This document shows, piece by piece, positions 1 through 9,600 of a stretch of 64,000 nt of DNA (within the stretch, counting starts at the first letter, position 1; the number at the start of each line of letters is the position of its first letter). The stretch is from contig NZ_FZPD01000001.1 in the NCBI RefSeq assembly GCF_900188325.1, forward strand, positions 248,001 through 312,000, written 5' to 3'. Both the position numbers and the translations under genes were made by a program. This DNA is from Ekhidna lutea (lineage in GTDB: Bacteria; Bacteroidota; Bacteroidia; Cytophagales; Cyclobacteriaceae). The notes below the pieces were generated by a model that worked only from the letters and a program-made list of their open reading frames with translations, was not told the DNA's origin and made no database searches.

Positions 1-947
1 ATCGGATAAGTATTCTTGATTTTTTGCTCTTTCGAATCCATCCACAGCTTTCGGGCAAACTGATAGTTTCTGGAGTTTGGATATTGACGTGCTACATACT
101 CGAAAATTTCTTCGGCATCATCATACGAATTATTTTCCATTGCAATGCGTCCAATATCCATGGAGCGATCTCCCGGGCGTTGGTTTCTTTTATCAATGGC
201 CCTGGCTTGGATGAACGCTCCGTAAAAATTTTTTCGCTGAAGCTCCACCCAGAGTAAGAGTTCAGCAAACTTGGTGTCATCCGGCTCCTCCTGCATTTTA
301 CGAATAAGTGTATTTTCTAACTCATTCAAATCTTCTTCCTGTTGAATAAAATTCTGAAGTAGGTTTTTAATGTAGCTGAGTCGGTTCGGACTATCGGAGG
401 CATAATTCAAATACTCCTCGATCATTGAGGCTTTGTCATTGACCATGCGATAAATGGAAGCAAGCTCCAAAGCATGAACCGTTGGGTTATTACGCGCTTC
501 TCTTGATTCTTTAAAAAACCGAATGGATTCTTCATAAAGCTGTTCGTTGGCAAAATACTGTGCAAGAATACTCAGTTGGAAAGGGTTTGATTTTGATTCC
601 TTGGTAAGATCTTTAATGTAACTGTTGAGTTTTTCCGTATTTCCAGATTCATTATATACTGCTGCGAGGTTTGCCTTGAATTGCATATTAGATGGAAAGG
701 TTTTGATAGAGCGTTGCAAAAATTTTTCTGCAACATCAAAATCTCCGGTAGCTTTTAATAACGTGAGATAGTTTCCAGCAATCAGCTGTAGGTTGTATGG
801 ATTATCGGATAAGTCTTCGTAAAGCATCCGAGCTTTCTCCAGATCACCTTGCTGATAATATTCATTGGCAATCTGAATTTGATCGTGGCTCTGTGCAATT
901 ATCAGATTAAGTGGGAAAAATATGTAGAGTAAAGCCCTTCGGATCAT
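1..947 (-). CDS. TPR-repeat protein, C-terminus cut off by the window edge
   Basis: About 315 residues are visible, read leftward from an ATG at 945-947, and the frame stays open to base 1. The N-terminus looks like a signal peptide (hydrophobic residues 5-17, then AQS), so the protein is probably periplasmic or envelope-attached. The rest is helical with tetratricopeptide-like units, for example GDLEKARMLYEDL and GDFDVAEKFLQRSIK, spaced about 34-36 residues apart. TPR arrays bind proteins, and no enzymatic motif is seen. It lies directly left of the proposed replication origin and is the only gene seen on that side. Its specific role is unknown. Confidence 0.75.
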   Translation of the reverse strand, partial: MIRRALLYIFFPLNLIIAQSHDQIQIANEYYQQGDLEKARMLYEDLSDNPYNLQLIAGNYLTLLKATGDFDVAEKFLQRSIKTFPSNMQFKANLAAVYNESGNTEKLNSYIKDLTKESKSNPFQLSILAQYFANEQLYEESIRFFKESREARNNPTVHALELASIYRMVNDKASMIEEYLNYASDSPNRLSYIKNLLQNFIQQEEDLNELENTLIRKMQEEPDDTKFAELLLWVELQRKNFYGAFIQARAIDKRNQRPGDRSMDIGRIAMENNSYDDAEEIFEYVARQYPNSRNYQFARKLWMDSKEQKIKNTYP

Positions 948-960
948 TGTTCAATTAATT

Positions 961-1020
961 CACATATATACATACCTTATAATATTATATAAAGTTTAAT
1001 AAAATACTATTCTTATTATT
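961..1020. other. AT-rich putative DNA unwinding element
   Basis: Only 8 of 60 bases are G or C, the most extreme composition I noticed in the window. It abuts the GC cluster and tandem DnaA boxes at 1022-1042, which is where duplex opening would be expected to start. The part nearest the boxes (about 1006-1024, minus strand) has a base-triplet rhythm resembling DnaA-trios, although the first base of several triplets departs from the Bacillus consensus. Confidence 0.65.
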
Positions 1021-1025
1021 AGGGC

Positions 1026-1042
1026 TGTGGATACGTGGATAA
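1026..1042 (-). other. Two DnaA boxes overlapping by one base
   Basis: On the minus strand the boxes read TTATCCACG (1042-1034) and GTATCCACA (1034-1026) and share base 1034. The same one-base overlap is, as I recall it, found in the two boxes next to the Bacillus subtilis unwinding region. They are followed by GCCC and then the AT-rich tract. Confidence 0.75.
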
Positions 1043-1155
1043 GATAAAGAGTTAAAGTTTGTATTTACGGATTGTTTATAAGGTGGATTTGATTTTTTCT
1101 TATTTAACAGTGTATTCACATCTAATTAATTGAAAACGAGTTGTTTAATGCTTTT

Positions 1156-1164
1156 TGTGGATAA
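1156..1164 (-). other. Perfect DnaA box
   Basis: Bases 1156-1164 are the exact reverse complement of TTATCCACA. The box lies in the same gene-free interval as the other boxes and has the same orientation as the tandem pair at 1026-1042. Confidence 0.75.
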
Positions 1165-1327
1165 TGCGTAATTCTTCAATGTTGGAATCTTTTTGTATGA
1201 ATCAAAATCATAAATTGTCGATAAGGTAGGATTTGTTAAATGTTATCATTTCCGGATATTCAATATTTATAATTTGTGTGTTAAGTCTATTAGTTATCAA
1301 CTTTCTTAAAGCCGGTTATGCACAGGA

Positions 1328-3025
1328 TTAGAAAGTTATGCCCAACTCTACAACCCAATTTTCTCTAATGCTTGTTTCCTGACGATAAAGGAATATTTGT
1401 TCAGGTTCCTGATTTTTGAGCAGGTTACCGTATGACCACTTTCCATCTTTGTTATCATCAATTAGTGCTCTTACAGTATAGTTACTTGGTTTAATAGTAT
1501 TGAAGGTGATGTTTTTTTCATTTGATTTTTGATAGGCAACTTTTCCATTCTCGTCAATTAGTTGGATAGTAAAATGAGTTTCATCTGTTTGCACTGTCAA
1601 TTTCAAAACACCTGCTGATTGTTTAGTTGGCTTAGACAGTGGTAATGCTTTTTGTGCTGAAGTGTCATTTTCAACAGATACAAAGCCTCCTTTATCAATT
1701 ATAAGTTTAAGTGCGGGTTGTTTTGGTCCGGCAGAAATGGATTGATTAATTGGATCATTTGAAAGAGAATCAATTGCTGTTGTATCTCTGGGCAATGTTT
1801 TTTCATAAGCAGCAAAGATGCTGTCGGGAGACCACTTGAATTGCAAATCAAGTGTAGTGAAATTGTGATTCCATTTTGACTTAGGAAATACCTGAAGTGA
1901 AAAAGTACTATCCGCTTGAATATAGAATTTGGAAGAGTCTGATGACTTGATTGGTTTGTTGAATTTTAAAGAAATTCTATTCGAATCAGTTATAAACAAT
2001 TTTGATTCTTTAATTGAGTATGTAAAGCTGGACGGCTTTCTATTGGATTGTAAAAAGACATAGTTTATTGTGTCTTTAATTTCATTGTTTAAGCTGTCCT
2101 TGACGTAAATGATAGACTGTAGACTATCGCCATAATTGATAGTGTCTGGTTTGTAAACTCTTAAAACATCTTTTTTATCTCCAACTACTTGATGATATAA
2201 ATAATCTGGAGTGATTGAATATTCATCTGGAGTTTTGTTGAATTTAATTTCTAGATAAGGTCCTGCAGGTCTTGCATTGATAAGTTTGATTGGTTTTACA
2301 TTTTGCAGAATTGTTCTAATTGGTGGAAGAATTGTACTTGAATCTAAGCGAATAGTATCTTGAAGAAACCCATGTGCTTCAGTTTCAGGATCTAAAATGA
2401 AATTGCTGTTGTCATCATTAAATGCGAGGATTTTATAAACTCCTTTTTTAATGTAATTAATTACATAGTTTCCGGAATCATTAGCAGTAGTGAAATACAT
2501 TGGATTTTCTGAGAAGAAATCAAGACTGTCTGAAAACGGGTATAGCCCAACAACAAACTCTTTACCTGGCTCTTTAGTTAAGAGTTGTTCTACAGATCCC
2601 TTTATTGATAGACTGTCAATGTATTGACCTGTACTGAATGCTATCGATAAATTAATAGCTGGGTTATTTTCTGTAATATCTGTTACACCATCAGCAAAAT
2701 TGAAGTTGTAGGTAGTAGAATCTTCTAGTTCTCCTTCCAGCTTAATAATTAATTTATTACGCTTAGCAATTGACTTATAGTTAATATCAGTTTTAGGTGT
2801 AATTATTAATTGCTGTTTAAGCTTATCAGCAGTAATAAATTCAGAGAATTCTAATTCAATTTCACTGGAATTAAAATTGGTGGTTCCAGAAACCGGATTT
2901 GCATATATAAGTGTGGGTGGAATGGTGTCTTTTGGACCTCCTGTTGGCCTACCGGGATTAGCACATTGATGGAAGGTAATATCAATGAATATAATAAATA
3001 GGATGATGGTTATGAAATCCTTCAT
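1328..3025 (-). CDS. Ig-like (Big_5/SbsA-type) envelope lipoprotein
   Basis: The protein has 565 residues. A hydrophobic N-terminus ends at Cys21 and is followed by an Asn-Pro-Gly stretch and the motif GGPKDTIPP, typical of Bacteroidota lipoproteins whose first domain is a bacterial Ig-like Big_5 fold (about residues 35-135). The residues before the Cys (FHQC) are not a canonical lipobox, so lipidation is inferred from the family. The rest is beta-rich, with a segment near 215-235 resembling an Ig-like carboxypeptidase-regulatory repeat (FNDDNSNFILDPETEAHGF) and a second such segment near the C-terminus (ALIDDNKDGKWSYGNL). It overlaps the upstream methyltransferase gene by 4 bases, suggesting co-transcription. 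It is probably a structural envelope protein of unknown role. Confidence 0.75.
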   Translation of the reverse strand: MKDFITIILFIIFIDITFHQCANPGRPTGGPKDTIPPTLIYANPVSGTTNFNSSEIELEFSEFITADKLKQQLIITPKTDINYKSIAKRNKLIIKLEGELEDSTTYNFNFADGVTDITENNPAINLSIAFSTGQYIDSLSIKGSVEQLLTKEPGKEFVVGLYPFSDSLDFFSENPMYFTTANDSGNYVINYIKKGVYKILAFNDDNSNFILDPETEAHGFLQDTIRLDSSTILPPIRTILQNVKPIKLINARPAGPYLEIKFNKTPDEYSITPDYLYHQVVGDKKDVLRVYKPDTINYGDSLQSIIYVKDSLNNEIKDTINYVFLQSNRKPSSFTYSIKESKLFITDSNRISLKFNKPIKSSDSSKFYIQADSTFSLQVFPKSKWNHNFTTLDLQFKWSPDSIFAAYEKTLPRDTTAIDSLSNDPINQSISAGPKQPALKLIIDKGGFVSVENDTSAQKALPLSKPTKQSAGVLKLTVQTDETHFTIQLIDENGKVAYQKSNEKNITFNTIKPSNYTVRALIDDNKDGKWSYGNLLKNQEPEQIFLYRQETSIRENWVVELGITF

Positions 3026-3894
3026 TTCCTGAGAATGTAGATCAAACTTGAATATTGATTGGTTTTGGCTGCTTTTTTGTTGGATAGTTGGCCGATTCTT
3101 AAAGCATTAAGTAAGCTTCCTTTAGGTTTATATTTCTCACTAAGCAAAGAGACATAATATGAATCGAATAGCATTGGGATTGTTTCAACCAGTTTAAGTT
3201 TTGTTTGAGTAGCCAATGCTTTCATTGATACCTGATCAAAATGATAGAGATGTCTGGGAACATCGTATGCTGCCCAAAACTCTTGGTAATGTTGAGCGTC
3301 AAATGATTGGTAATTTGGAACAGCTAATATCATATGTCCTCCTTCTTTCAATTTCTTTTTTAATGACTTAATAGTTTCTTTAAGATCGGACACATGTTCA
3401 ATAACATGCCATGCAGTAATTATATCCACCTGGTCATTTACCTCACTTAATTTTTCTATCACCGATGTGCCATTTTTTGATTTAGCAATAACTCTTGCTT
3501 TTTCATCAGGCTCATATCCAAAAGCCTGCCAATTATTTTCTGTAGCAGTTTGAATGAAATCACCTGTACCACAACCATAATCCAGCAATTGACCAGATTG
3601 AGTATTTATTTTATTGATAAGGTGCACTTTTTTACGAAGGGTAATCTTTCTAACAACCTTGTAAATAATATTAATAAGGGAGTTGGCTCTATCTGTGTGC
3701 GAGATGTACGCGTCGCTTTGATAATATTTGGGTAGGGATTCCTCATCAGGCCGTGGGTTTGTAAAAACCAAAGAACAATTTGAACACTTTACTAATGCAA
3801 AGCTTTCTCCCGAAACAGAATGATCATCGCAAATGATTTGATTCTGAAACTGGGTATGATTACAAATGGGACAATTATCTAATTTTTCGTACAT
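3022..3894 (-). CDS. Class I SAM-dependent methyltransferase with zinc ribbon
   Basis: The protein has 290 residues. Cys8, Cys11, Cys37 and Cys40 form a likely N-terminal zinc ribbon. The Rossmann-type SAM motif LLDYGCGTG lies at about 103-111 and is followed by the acidic EPDEKAR segment and WHVIEHV, as in Methyltransf_23 proteins. The substrate cannot be read from the sequence. Related zinc-ribbon methyltransferases often act on sugars or lipids, but some act on other small molecules. The start overlaps the mnmG stop by one base and the end overlaps the next gene by four, so it belongs to the mnmG operon. Confidence 0.8.
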   Translation of the reverse strand: MYEKLDNCPICNHTQFQNQIICDDHSVSGESFALVKCSNCSLVFTNPRPDEESLPKYYQSDAYISHTDRANSLINIIYKVVRKITLRKKVHLINKINTQSGQLLDYGCGTGDFIQTATENNWQAFGYEPDEKARVIAKSKNGTSVIEKLSEVNDQVDIITAWHVIEHVSDLKETIKSLKKKLKEGGHMILAVPNYQSFDAQHYQEFWAAYDVPRHLYHFDQVSMKALATQTKLKLVETIPMLFDSYYVSLLSEKYKPKGSLLNALRIGQLSNKKAAKTNQYSSLIYILRK

Positions 3895-5759
3895 TATCTA
3901 CCTAGGTAAACCATTAAAACAGAAACATCAGAAGGGGATACACCGCTAATTCTGGAGGCCTGGCCCAGAGTTTCTGGTTTTATTTTCAATAGCTTTTCTT
4001 TTGCTTCGGCTGATAATGAAGGTAGTTGGTTATAGTCAAAGGTTTTTTTGATTCGCAAGTTTTCGAGGTTGCTCATTTTTTCAGAGTTCTGCTGTTCTCT
4101 ATCTATGTATGTTTTATACTTGATTTGTATTTCTGCTTGCTCTATCACTTCTGTTGAAAAGGAGTTCAAAGCCTCTTCTATTTTTCCAGAGAATAACTTA
4201 AAATCATAGATCGATATTTCAGGTCTTTTCAAAATTGTAGCCAATGACGATTTGTCTTTTATGGGTGCCGATGATAGAGCTGCAAGTTTGTCTTCAGCTT
4301 CATTAGGTTTGAATTGTATTTCGTTCAATAGGCTAATTAACTTTTCTGTTTCTTTCTTTTTGTTTTTAACCTGTGATAACCTTTCATCAGACGCTAATCC
4401 TATGCCATGACTTTTCTCTGTAAGTCTTATGTCTGCATTGTCCTGACGTAATAACAAACGAAACTCAGCTCTGGATGTAAACATTCTGTATGGTTCATCT
4501 GTACCTTTATTGATAAGATCATCAATTAGTACACCAATGTATGCCTCGTTTCTCTGAAGTATAAATGGGGCTTCTTCAGCCACTTTCAAATGGGCGTTAA
4601 TACCGGCCATCATTCCCTGGCAAGCTGCCTCTTCATAACCTGTGGTTCCGTTTATTTGTCCGGCAAAATATAGATTTTCGATCAGGTTGGTCTCTAATGT
4701 ATTTGAAAGTTGTGTAGGCGGGAAGAAATCATATTCGATTGCATAGCCAGGACGAAACATTTTTACGTTTTCAAAACCTGGTACTTTTCGTAATGCTTTG
4801 AACTGCACACCTTCCGGAAGTGAAGTAGAAAAGCCATTAACATATATTTCTACCGTGTTCCAGCCTTCCGGCTCTACGAAGATTTGATGCCTGTTTCTAT
4901 CAGCAAATCTGTTGATTTTATCTTCAATTGAAGGACAATATCTTGGCCCTAGCCCTTGAATTCTGCCAGTAAACATCGGTGATTGTTCAAAACCTGACTG
5001 TAGTATTTCATGTACTTCGGGATTTGTATATGTAATGTGACAGCTTCTTTGTGTGGTAAGAGGTCTTGAAGATTCAAGATATGAGAATTTGCCAGGGATT
5101 TCATCTCCCTCCTGTTCCTCCATTTTCGAATAGTCCAATGAACGTCCATCTACTCTAGGCGGAGTTCCAGTTTTCATTCTGCCAGATTCAAAGCCTAACT
5201 CCACAAGTTGCTCTGTTATTCCTGTTGCTGCGCGCTCACCGGATCTACCACCACCAAATTGTTTTTCTCCTATATGAATAAGACCATTTAAGAAAGTACC
5301 ATTGGTAAGCACCACTGCTTTGGCGGATATTTCTAGTCCAATCCCAGTCTTTACACCGGTTACTCTGCCATCTTTAACGAGCAGTCCATTCACCATTTCT
5401 TGCCAAAAGTCCAGGTTTTTAATGCCTTCCAGTGATAGCCTCCATTCTTCTGCGAAGCGCATACGATCGGATTGCGCCCGAGGGCTCCACATAGCAGGGC
5501 CTTTAGATCTGTTTAGCATTCTAAACTGAATCATTGATTTATCCGTAACCAGCCCAGAGTAGCCACCAAGCGCATCTATTTCTCTAATGATCTGCCCTTT
5601 AGCTATTCCGCCCATAGCTGGGTTACAAGACATATGAGCAATGGTGTTCATGTTCATTGTTACCAGCAATACTTTTGAACCCATGTTTGCAGCGGCAGCA
5701 GCAGCTTCACAGCCTGCATGCCCAGCGCCAACAACTATAATATCGTACTCTTGAAGCAT
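3894..5759 (-). CDS. mnmG: tRNA uridine-5-carboxymethylaminomethyl modification enzyme MnmG (GidA)
   Basis: The protein has 621 residues, the usual MnmG length. With MnmE it modifies the wobble uridine (U34) of certain tRNAs using FAD and a folate one-carbon donor. The FAD Rossmann motif [10 protein letters not shown] is at residues 11-20. The signatures [26 protein letters not shown] and [19 protein letters not shown] are all present, as is the helical C-terminal domain that binds MnmE. The start is 10 bases from the first of two parS sites. The gene was historically called gidA and often lies close to oriC, which fits the origin proposed 2.6 kb downstream. Confidence 0.97.
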   Translation of the reverse strand: MLQEYDIIVVGAGHAGCEAAAAAANMGSKVLLVTMNMNTIAHMSCNPAMGGIAKGQIIREIDALGGYSGLVTDKSMIQFRMLNRSKGPAMWSPRAQSDRMRFAEEWRLSLEGIKNLDFWQEMVNGLLVKDGRVTGVKTGIGLEISAKAVVLTNGTFLNGLIHIGEKQFGGGRSGERAATGITEQLVELGFESGRMKTGTPPRVDGRSLDYSKMEEQEGDEIPGKFSYLESSRPLTTQRSCHITYTNPEVHEILQSGFEQSPMFTGRIQGLGPRYCPSIEDKINRFADRNRHQIFVEPEGWNTVEIYVNGFSTSLPEGVQFKALRKVPGFENVKMFRPGYAIEYDFFPPTQLSNTLETNLIENLYFAGQINGTTGYEEAACQGMMAGINAHLKVAEEAPFILQRNEAYIGVLIDDLINKGTDEPYRMFTSRAEFRLLLRQDNADIRLTEKSHGIGLASDERLSQVKNKKKETEKLISLLNEIQFKPNEAEDKLAALSSAPIKDKSSLATILKRPEISIYDFKLFSGKIEEALNSFSTEVIEQAEIQIKYKTYIDREQQNSEKMSNLENLRIKKTFDYNQLPSLSAEAKEKLLKIKPETLGQASRISGVSPSDVSVLMVYLGR

Positions 5760-5769
5760 AAATTTTCAA

Positions 5770-5785
5770 TGTTTCACGTGGAACC
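5770..5785. other. parS: parS site 1 (ParB/Spo0J binding site)
   Basis: This 16-mer matches TGTTTCACGTGGAACA, the reverse complement of the classical Bacillus parS TGTTCCACGTGAAACA, at 15 of 16 positions; only the last base differs. It lies in the 62-base gap between ybeY and mnmG. parS nucleates ParB for chromosome segregation and is normally near the origin. Confidence 0.9.
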
Positions 5786-5806
5786 TAAGCAGGATCCACC
5801 AATCAA

Positions 5807-5822
5807 TGTTTCACGTGGAACT
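5807..5822. other. parS: parS site 2 (ParB/Spo0J binding site)
   Basis: This is a second 15-of-16 match to TGTTTCACGTGGAACA, in the same orientation and exactly 37 bases from site 1, or about 3.5 helical turns. Its last base is the first base of the ybeY stop triplet. The shared 18-base core CAATGTTTCACGTGGAAC suggests duplication of a short segment. parA and parB are not in the window. Confidence 0.9.
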
Positions 5823-6244
5823 TAATTTTTCAGCAAAGATAAACAGGCATCCTCTTTTTCTCTCATGACTTTTTGCTGCTCCTCGGTTTTGTCACCAAAC
5901 CCAAGCAGGTGCAAAACACCGTGAATCATTACTCGGTTCAGTTCATGTTCAAAAGAAGTTGATTGTGTCTGAGCATTTTCTCTGACTCGATCGATGCTTA
6001 TGAATATGTCAGATTCAATGATTCCTTCTTCTTCTGAGTTGTCAAACGTGATAATATCTGTGTAATAATCATGTTTAAGGTGCTCTTTATTGATTTCCAA
6101 TAAATAGTCATCGGAGCAGAAAACATATGAGATCTCAGATAGTTTGTGGTCATGTGCACGAATGACCTCTGTGATCCAGTCAGAAGTTTCGGTTGGTTTG
6201 GTTAGTGAAAAGTCAGTCTCTTCCGAATAAAACTGAATGGCCAT
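5822..6244 (-). CDS. ybeY: Endoribonuclease YbeY (rRNA maturation factor)
   Basis: The protein has 140 residues and belongs to UPF0054. YbeY is a single-strand endoribonuclease with a metal site, involved in 16S rRNA 3'-end maturation and ribosome quality control. The metal motif is HGVLHLLGFGDKT, with the first two histidines conserved. The third ligand position of the usual HGxLHLxGYDH motif is shifted to an Asp/Lys-Thr form that I recall as common in Bacteroidota. The start overlaps the end of the ATPase gene upstream by one base, indicating translational coupling. Its stop adjoins parS site 2. Confidence 0.93.
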   Translation of the reverse strand: MAIQFYSEETDFSLTKPTETSDWITEVIRAHDHKLSEISYVFCSDDYLLEINKEHLKHDYYTDIITFDNSEEEGIIESDIFISIDRVRENAQTQSTSFEHELNRVMIHGVLHLLGFGDKTEEQQKVMREKEDACLSLLKN

Positions 6245-6648
6245 TAAGAAAGGTAAAAACTTAGTTCAGCGACTCTCCCATCTTTTTTGAAGGATACTTC
6301 ATCGCAAAGATTCTTCATTAGAAAAATACCCCGTCCTCCAGGTTTGCTGATGTTTTCCGGAAGTGTTGGGTCGGGGAGGTTGCTATAATCAAATCCGGGA
6401 CCTTCATCTTCAATAGTGAATTTGATTTGTGACTCTTCAAGGGCTAGCTGAAGATGCACATTCTTTTTGCTGTCTGATCGATTTCCGTGCACAATAGCAT
6501 TGTTTACAGATTCTGTAACAGCAATCATGATATTTCCATATATATCATCATTCAATTGATATTGATCTTTTGCATTATCAATGAAACTTTCTACTATCCT
6601 GATATTTTCAGGAAGCGATGGAATCTGTATTTGAATGTTATCAATCAT
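6244..6648 (-). CDS. RsbW/SpoIIAB-like ATP-binding protein (GHKL anti-sigma-type kinase)
   Basis: The 134 residues cover only a HATPase_c_2 domain. The N box is ESVNNAIVHGN, the G1 box DEGPGFD and the G2 box GGRGIFLMKNLCDEV. Proteins of this size are serine kinases of partner-switching systems that hold sigma factors or anti-anti-sigma partners. No STAS partner or sigma factor is visible nearby, so the target is unknown. It overlaps the DUF4175 gene by 8 bases and ybeY by 1, placing it in a tightly coupled operon. Confidence 0.82.
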   Translation of the reverse strand: MIDNIQIQIPSLPENIRIVESFIDNAKDQYQLNDDIYGNIMIAVTESVNNAIVHGNRSDSKKNVHLQLALEESQIKFTIEDEGPGFDYSNLPDPTLPENISKPGGRGIFLMKNLCDEVSFKKDGRVAELSFYLS

Positions 6649-9600
6649 TCTCTTCGTCTGAACTTAAGCGTCTAAAATAGTCGTTTACTTCTTTTTTATA
6701 AAATGGATTTAATTCTATTGGAATAGTTTTTAATAACTCGATCTCTTTTTTCTTTAGTTCAAGATATTTTTCAAAGCCAGGAGGTATCTCCCGAGAGATT
6801 ACAGAAGGTTTCTGTGCTTCTCTTTCTTCATCCATTTCCTGATTTCTTTGCGCTTTTTCTGCCTCCAGCATTCTGGTCATAATTTGTTTCTGTCGGTTGA
6901 TTAACTGCTGGGTCAGTCTTTTGTTTACCAAGTCTACTTCGTTTTGCTCCATCATATCGATGGCACGTTTAAGATCATCACCACCGATTCCTCCTCCAGG
7001 CTTACCGTCTTCAGCTTCTTTCAGCATTTCCATTTGTCTCCGAATCATTTCTTGCTCTGCTGCAAGCCTGGCGAGCTCTTCAGAAAGTTCTCTGCCAGAT
7101 TTTCCTGAGCCTTTTAGCTCATTGATTTGCTCTCCCAACTGATTTTGCATTTCCTGTAGATCCGGCATACTTTGAGATTGATCTTTCTTTCCGGAGCTGG
7201 AATTACCCATAGCCTCCGACATAGCCATCTGCATCTGCTGCATCGTATCGTCGAGTAATAATGCCAGATTATTAATAGATGTCATGGCGAATTGCTGACT
7301 CGAAAGCGCACGCCCACGGTTTCTGTCTTTCAAATAGTCAATAGCTTCATCTATGTTGTCGTTTATTGACCCTACTTCACGGGTTACATATGAAGATATT
7401 TGAACAACTTTTGAAGCCAGGGATAGCAGGCTGTCCTGAATTACTTTCGCATCGTCTTTAAGTTTTAGCTGATTTTGTGAGAGCTCAAGGAAACGAGGGT
7501 CCGACTGACTTACCTGACGCATCTCTAGCATGATTTCTTCCTGGTTAAACGAAAGCTTAACCAGGTTATCCAGTATGTCTCGGAGTTGGTCCAGGTTTGC
7601 TTGCATCATTTCCATTTGCATGCCGCCTTGCATATTCTGAAGCTTTTTACTCAGATTTTTCATTTTCTGAGCAGCATTTTTTTGCTTTTGCTGTGTGCTT
7701 TTGGATTTCTGTTGCTGAGATTTTTGACTCTGTTGACCTTGTTGGTTTTCATTTTGTTCTTTTTTATCAGCGTTTTCACCAGGCTTGCTATCCGATGATT
7801 GATTGTTTTCTTTTTCGGAGTTTTCACCAGTATCCTCTTCAGATTCAGAGCTATCATTTTCCTCACCCTCCTGATTTTTTTCTCCTTCGTTTTGATCTCC
7901 ACTCTCCTTTTCCAATTGCTCCATTATCTCACGAAGTTCTTTGGCAATTTGTCTTTCTTCCAATTCGAAATCCTCAAGTGCTTCCGGTCGCTTTAGCTCC
8001 TGATTCATTTTCTGAACCTGATCCATCTTGTCTCTGAAATCATCAAACTCCTTATTGATTTCTTCTTGCTCCTCTTTCCCCGAATTTTCGTCAGCGGCTG
8101 TTTCTTGCTTGTTGCTCAAAGTATCCAGCTTCTGCAGGTTTTGCTCCAAAGTACTCTCCATTTTTAGTCTTTTGAATAGTTCAAGTGCTCTTTCCAGGTC
8201 TCTTTCCAGGTTTTGCTCACTTTTCTTTAACTCATTCAACTCTTGGCTGACTTCCTGATCTGATGGATTATTCTCCTTCAACAGCTCCTTAAGTTTTTCA
8301 TAAAGCTTTTTGGTTTCTTCATCCATTAGCTCATCGAGCAGTTGTTGCATTTTTTGGTTTTTTTCCTGCAACTGCTCGCTTTGTTTTTGGAATCGGTTAC
8401 TGGATTTCATTAAATCTTCATGTTGCTTCTTAAGCTTCTCAATCTCTTCGTTTAGCTTTTCTCTATCTTCAATAATATCATTAAGTAGCTTTTTTTCCTG
8501 CCAGTCTACTTTTTGTTCTGATTTTAGCCTGTTTTCGATTTCTTCTAATCGCTCTGCTATTTCCTCTGCTTTTTTCTCAGTATCGCCAAGTTGATCTTCA
8601 ACTCCATCCTGTTTTTCAGAAATTAATGCGTCTATTTCATCACTACCGGGTGTTTGTAAAATGAAGACATTGGCTTTTGTTTCTTTAGGTCCATTTACCT
8701 GATCATTGTCTTTAACACTTATAAAAACTTCTAAAGACTGGCCCTGCTGTATATTTAGCGAGTCAAGATTCCAGTTGGCATAAAAACTCTGACTCCCTGC
8801 CTTTTTATTAATATCTAAAGGGATACGTGTGTATTCTTTTTGTTTTTGTTTTCGATAATTTATGAATAAGCCGGTGAAACCATAATCATCTGAAATGGAT
8901 CCTGCAAGTGTCAAAAACTCAAATCCAATTGAATCCGGAAAATATTGAGCAGCAATTTCAGGAAATTCATCTTCAATTACATCAATGGAATACATGAGTT
9001 CAGATTTATTTTTACTAAACTCATTAAAGAGTTCAATTTCATAGCTCCCATCATTAAAAACGCGCTCTTCAAGACTAAAGCCTGACTCGTCTGTTCTGCT
9101 TAATCTCAGTTCTTTTTCATTTAAGATGATAGAAGCACTATCGGATGCGAGCGTATTAATTTGCCACAAAACGGTGGACCCTTCCAGTATCGTAAGATCG
9201 CCAGTATTCTCGATGGTTCGTATTTGTCCTCCGGTGTAATTGGGTTCAGAAACACGAATAAGCATTGAGACCAGGTCTGGTCTGTTTCTTACTCGTACAT
9301 TATATGTTTTTGACTGAAATCCAGCCGCCTCAAACTGTATTTTTTTATCTGTTTGAATTTTTGGGAATGTGTGTGAGAATGTTTTGTCCTTAAGAGAATA
9401 CGCTGAGGCATATCTTTTTTCATCGATGATTAAATAGACAGATTCAGGTAGCTGATTACCGTCAACCTTTGTGGTCAATGTAAAATCTTCACCCCGGAAG
9501 GCCTCTAAGCTTTTGTTTTGCACAAAAAATGCAAAAGGAGCTTTAGGTACATACTCTTTTTTGAAGTTGACTATTCGTTTAGAGCTCTCAGATATTAGGG

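Larger units (their letters stand above)
961..1324. other. oriC: Candidate chromosomal replication origin (oriC)
   Basis: This gap between two leftward genes contains a cluster of DnaA-box matches to TTATCCACA and an AT-rich tract. The boxes are 1026-1034 (8/9), 1034-1042 (8/9), 1112-1120 (7/9), 1156-1164 (9/9), 1294-1302 (7/9) and 1316-1324 (TTATGCACA, which fits TTATNCACA fully). Bases 961-1020 have only 8 G or C in 60 and would be the unwinding element. Read on the minus strand the order is two overlapping boxes, GC cluster, trinucleotide-periodic tract, AT-rich DNA. mnmG (gidA), often near bacterial origins, lies 2.6 kb away, and two parS sites lie 4.4 kb away. dnaA itself is not in the window. 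The call is inferred from sequence alone; a genome-wide GC-skew plot would be decisive. Confidence 0.8.

Noticed and set aside
7597-8037. Open frame antisense to the DUF4175 coiled coil
   Set aside because: Its Phe/Leu/Ser-rich composition is the mirror image of the Glu/Lys/Gln-rich sense protein, with no domain or start signal.
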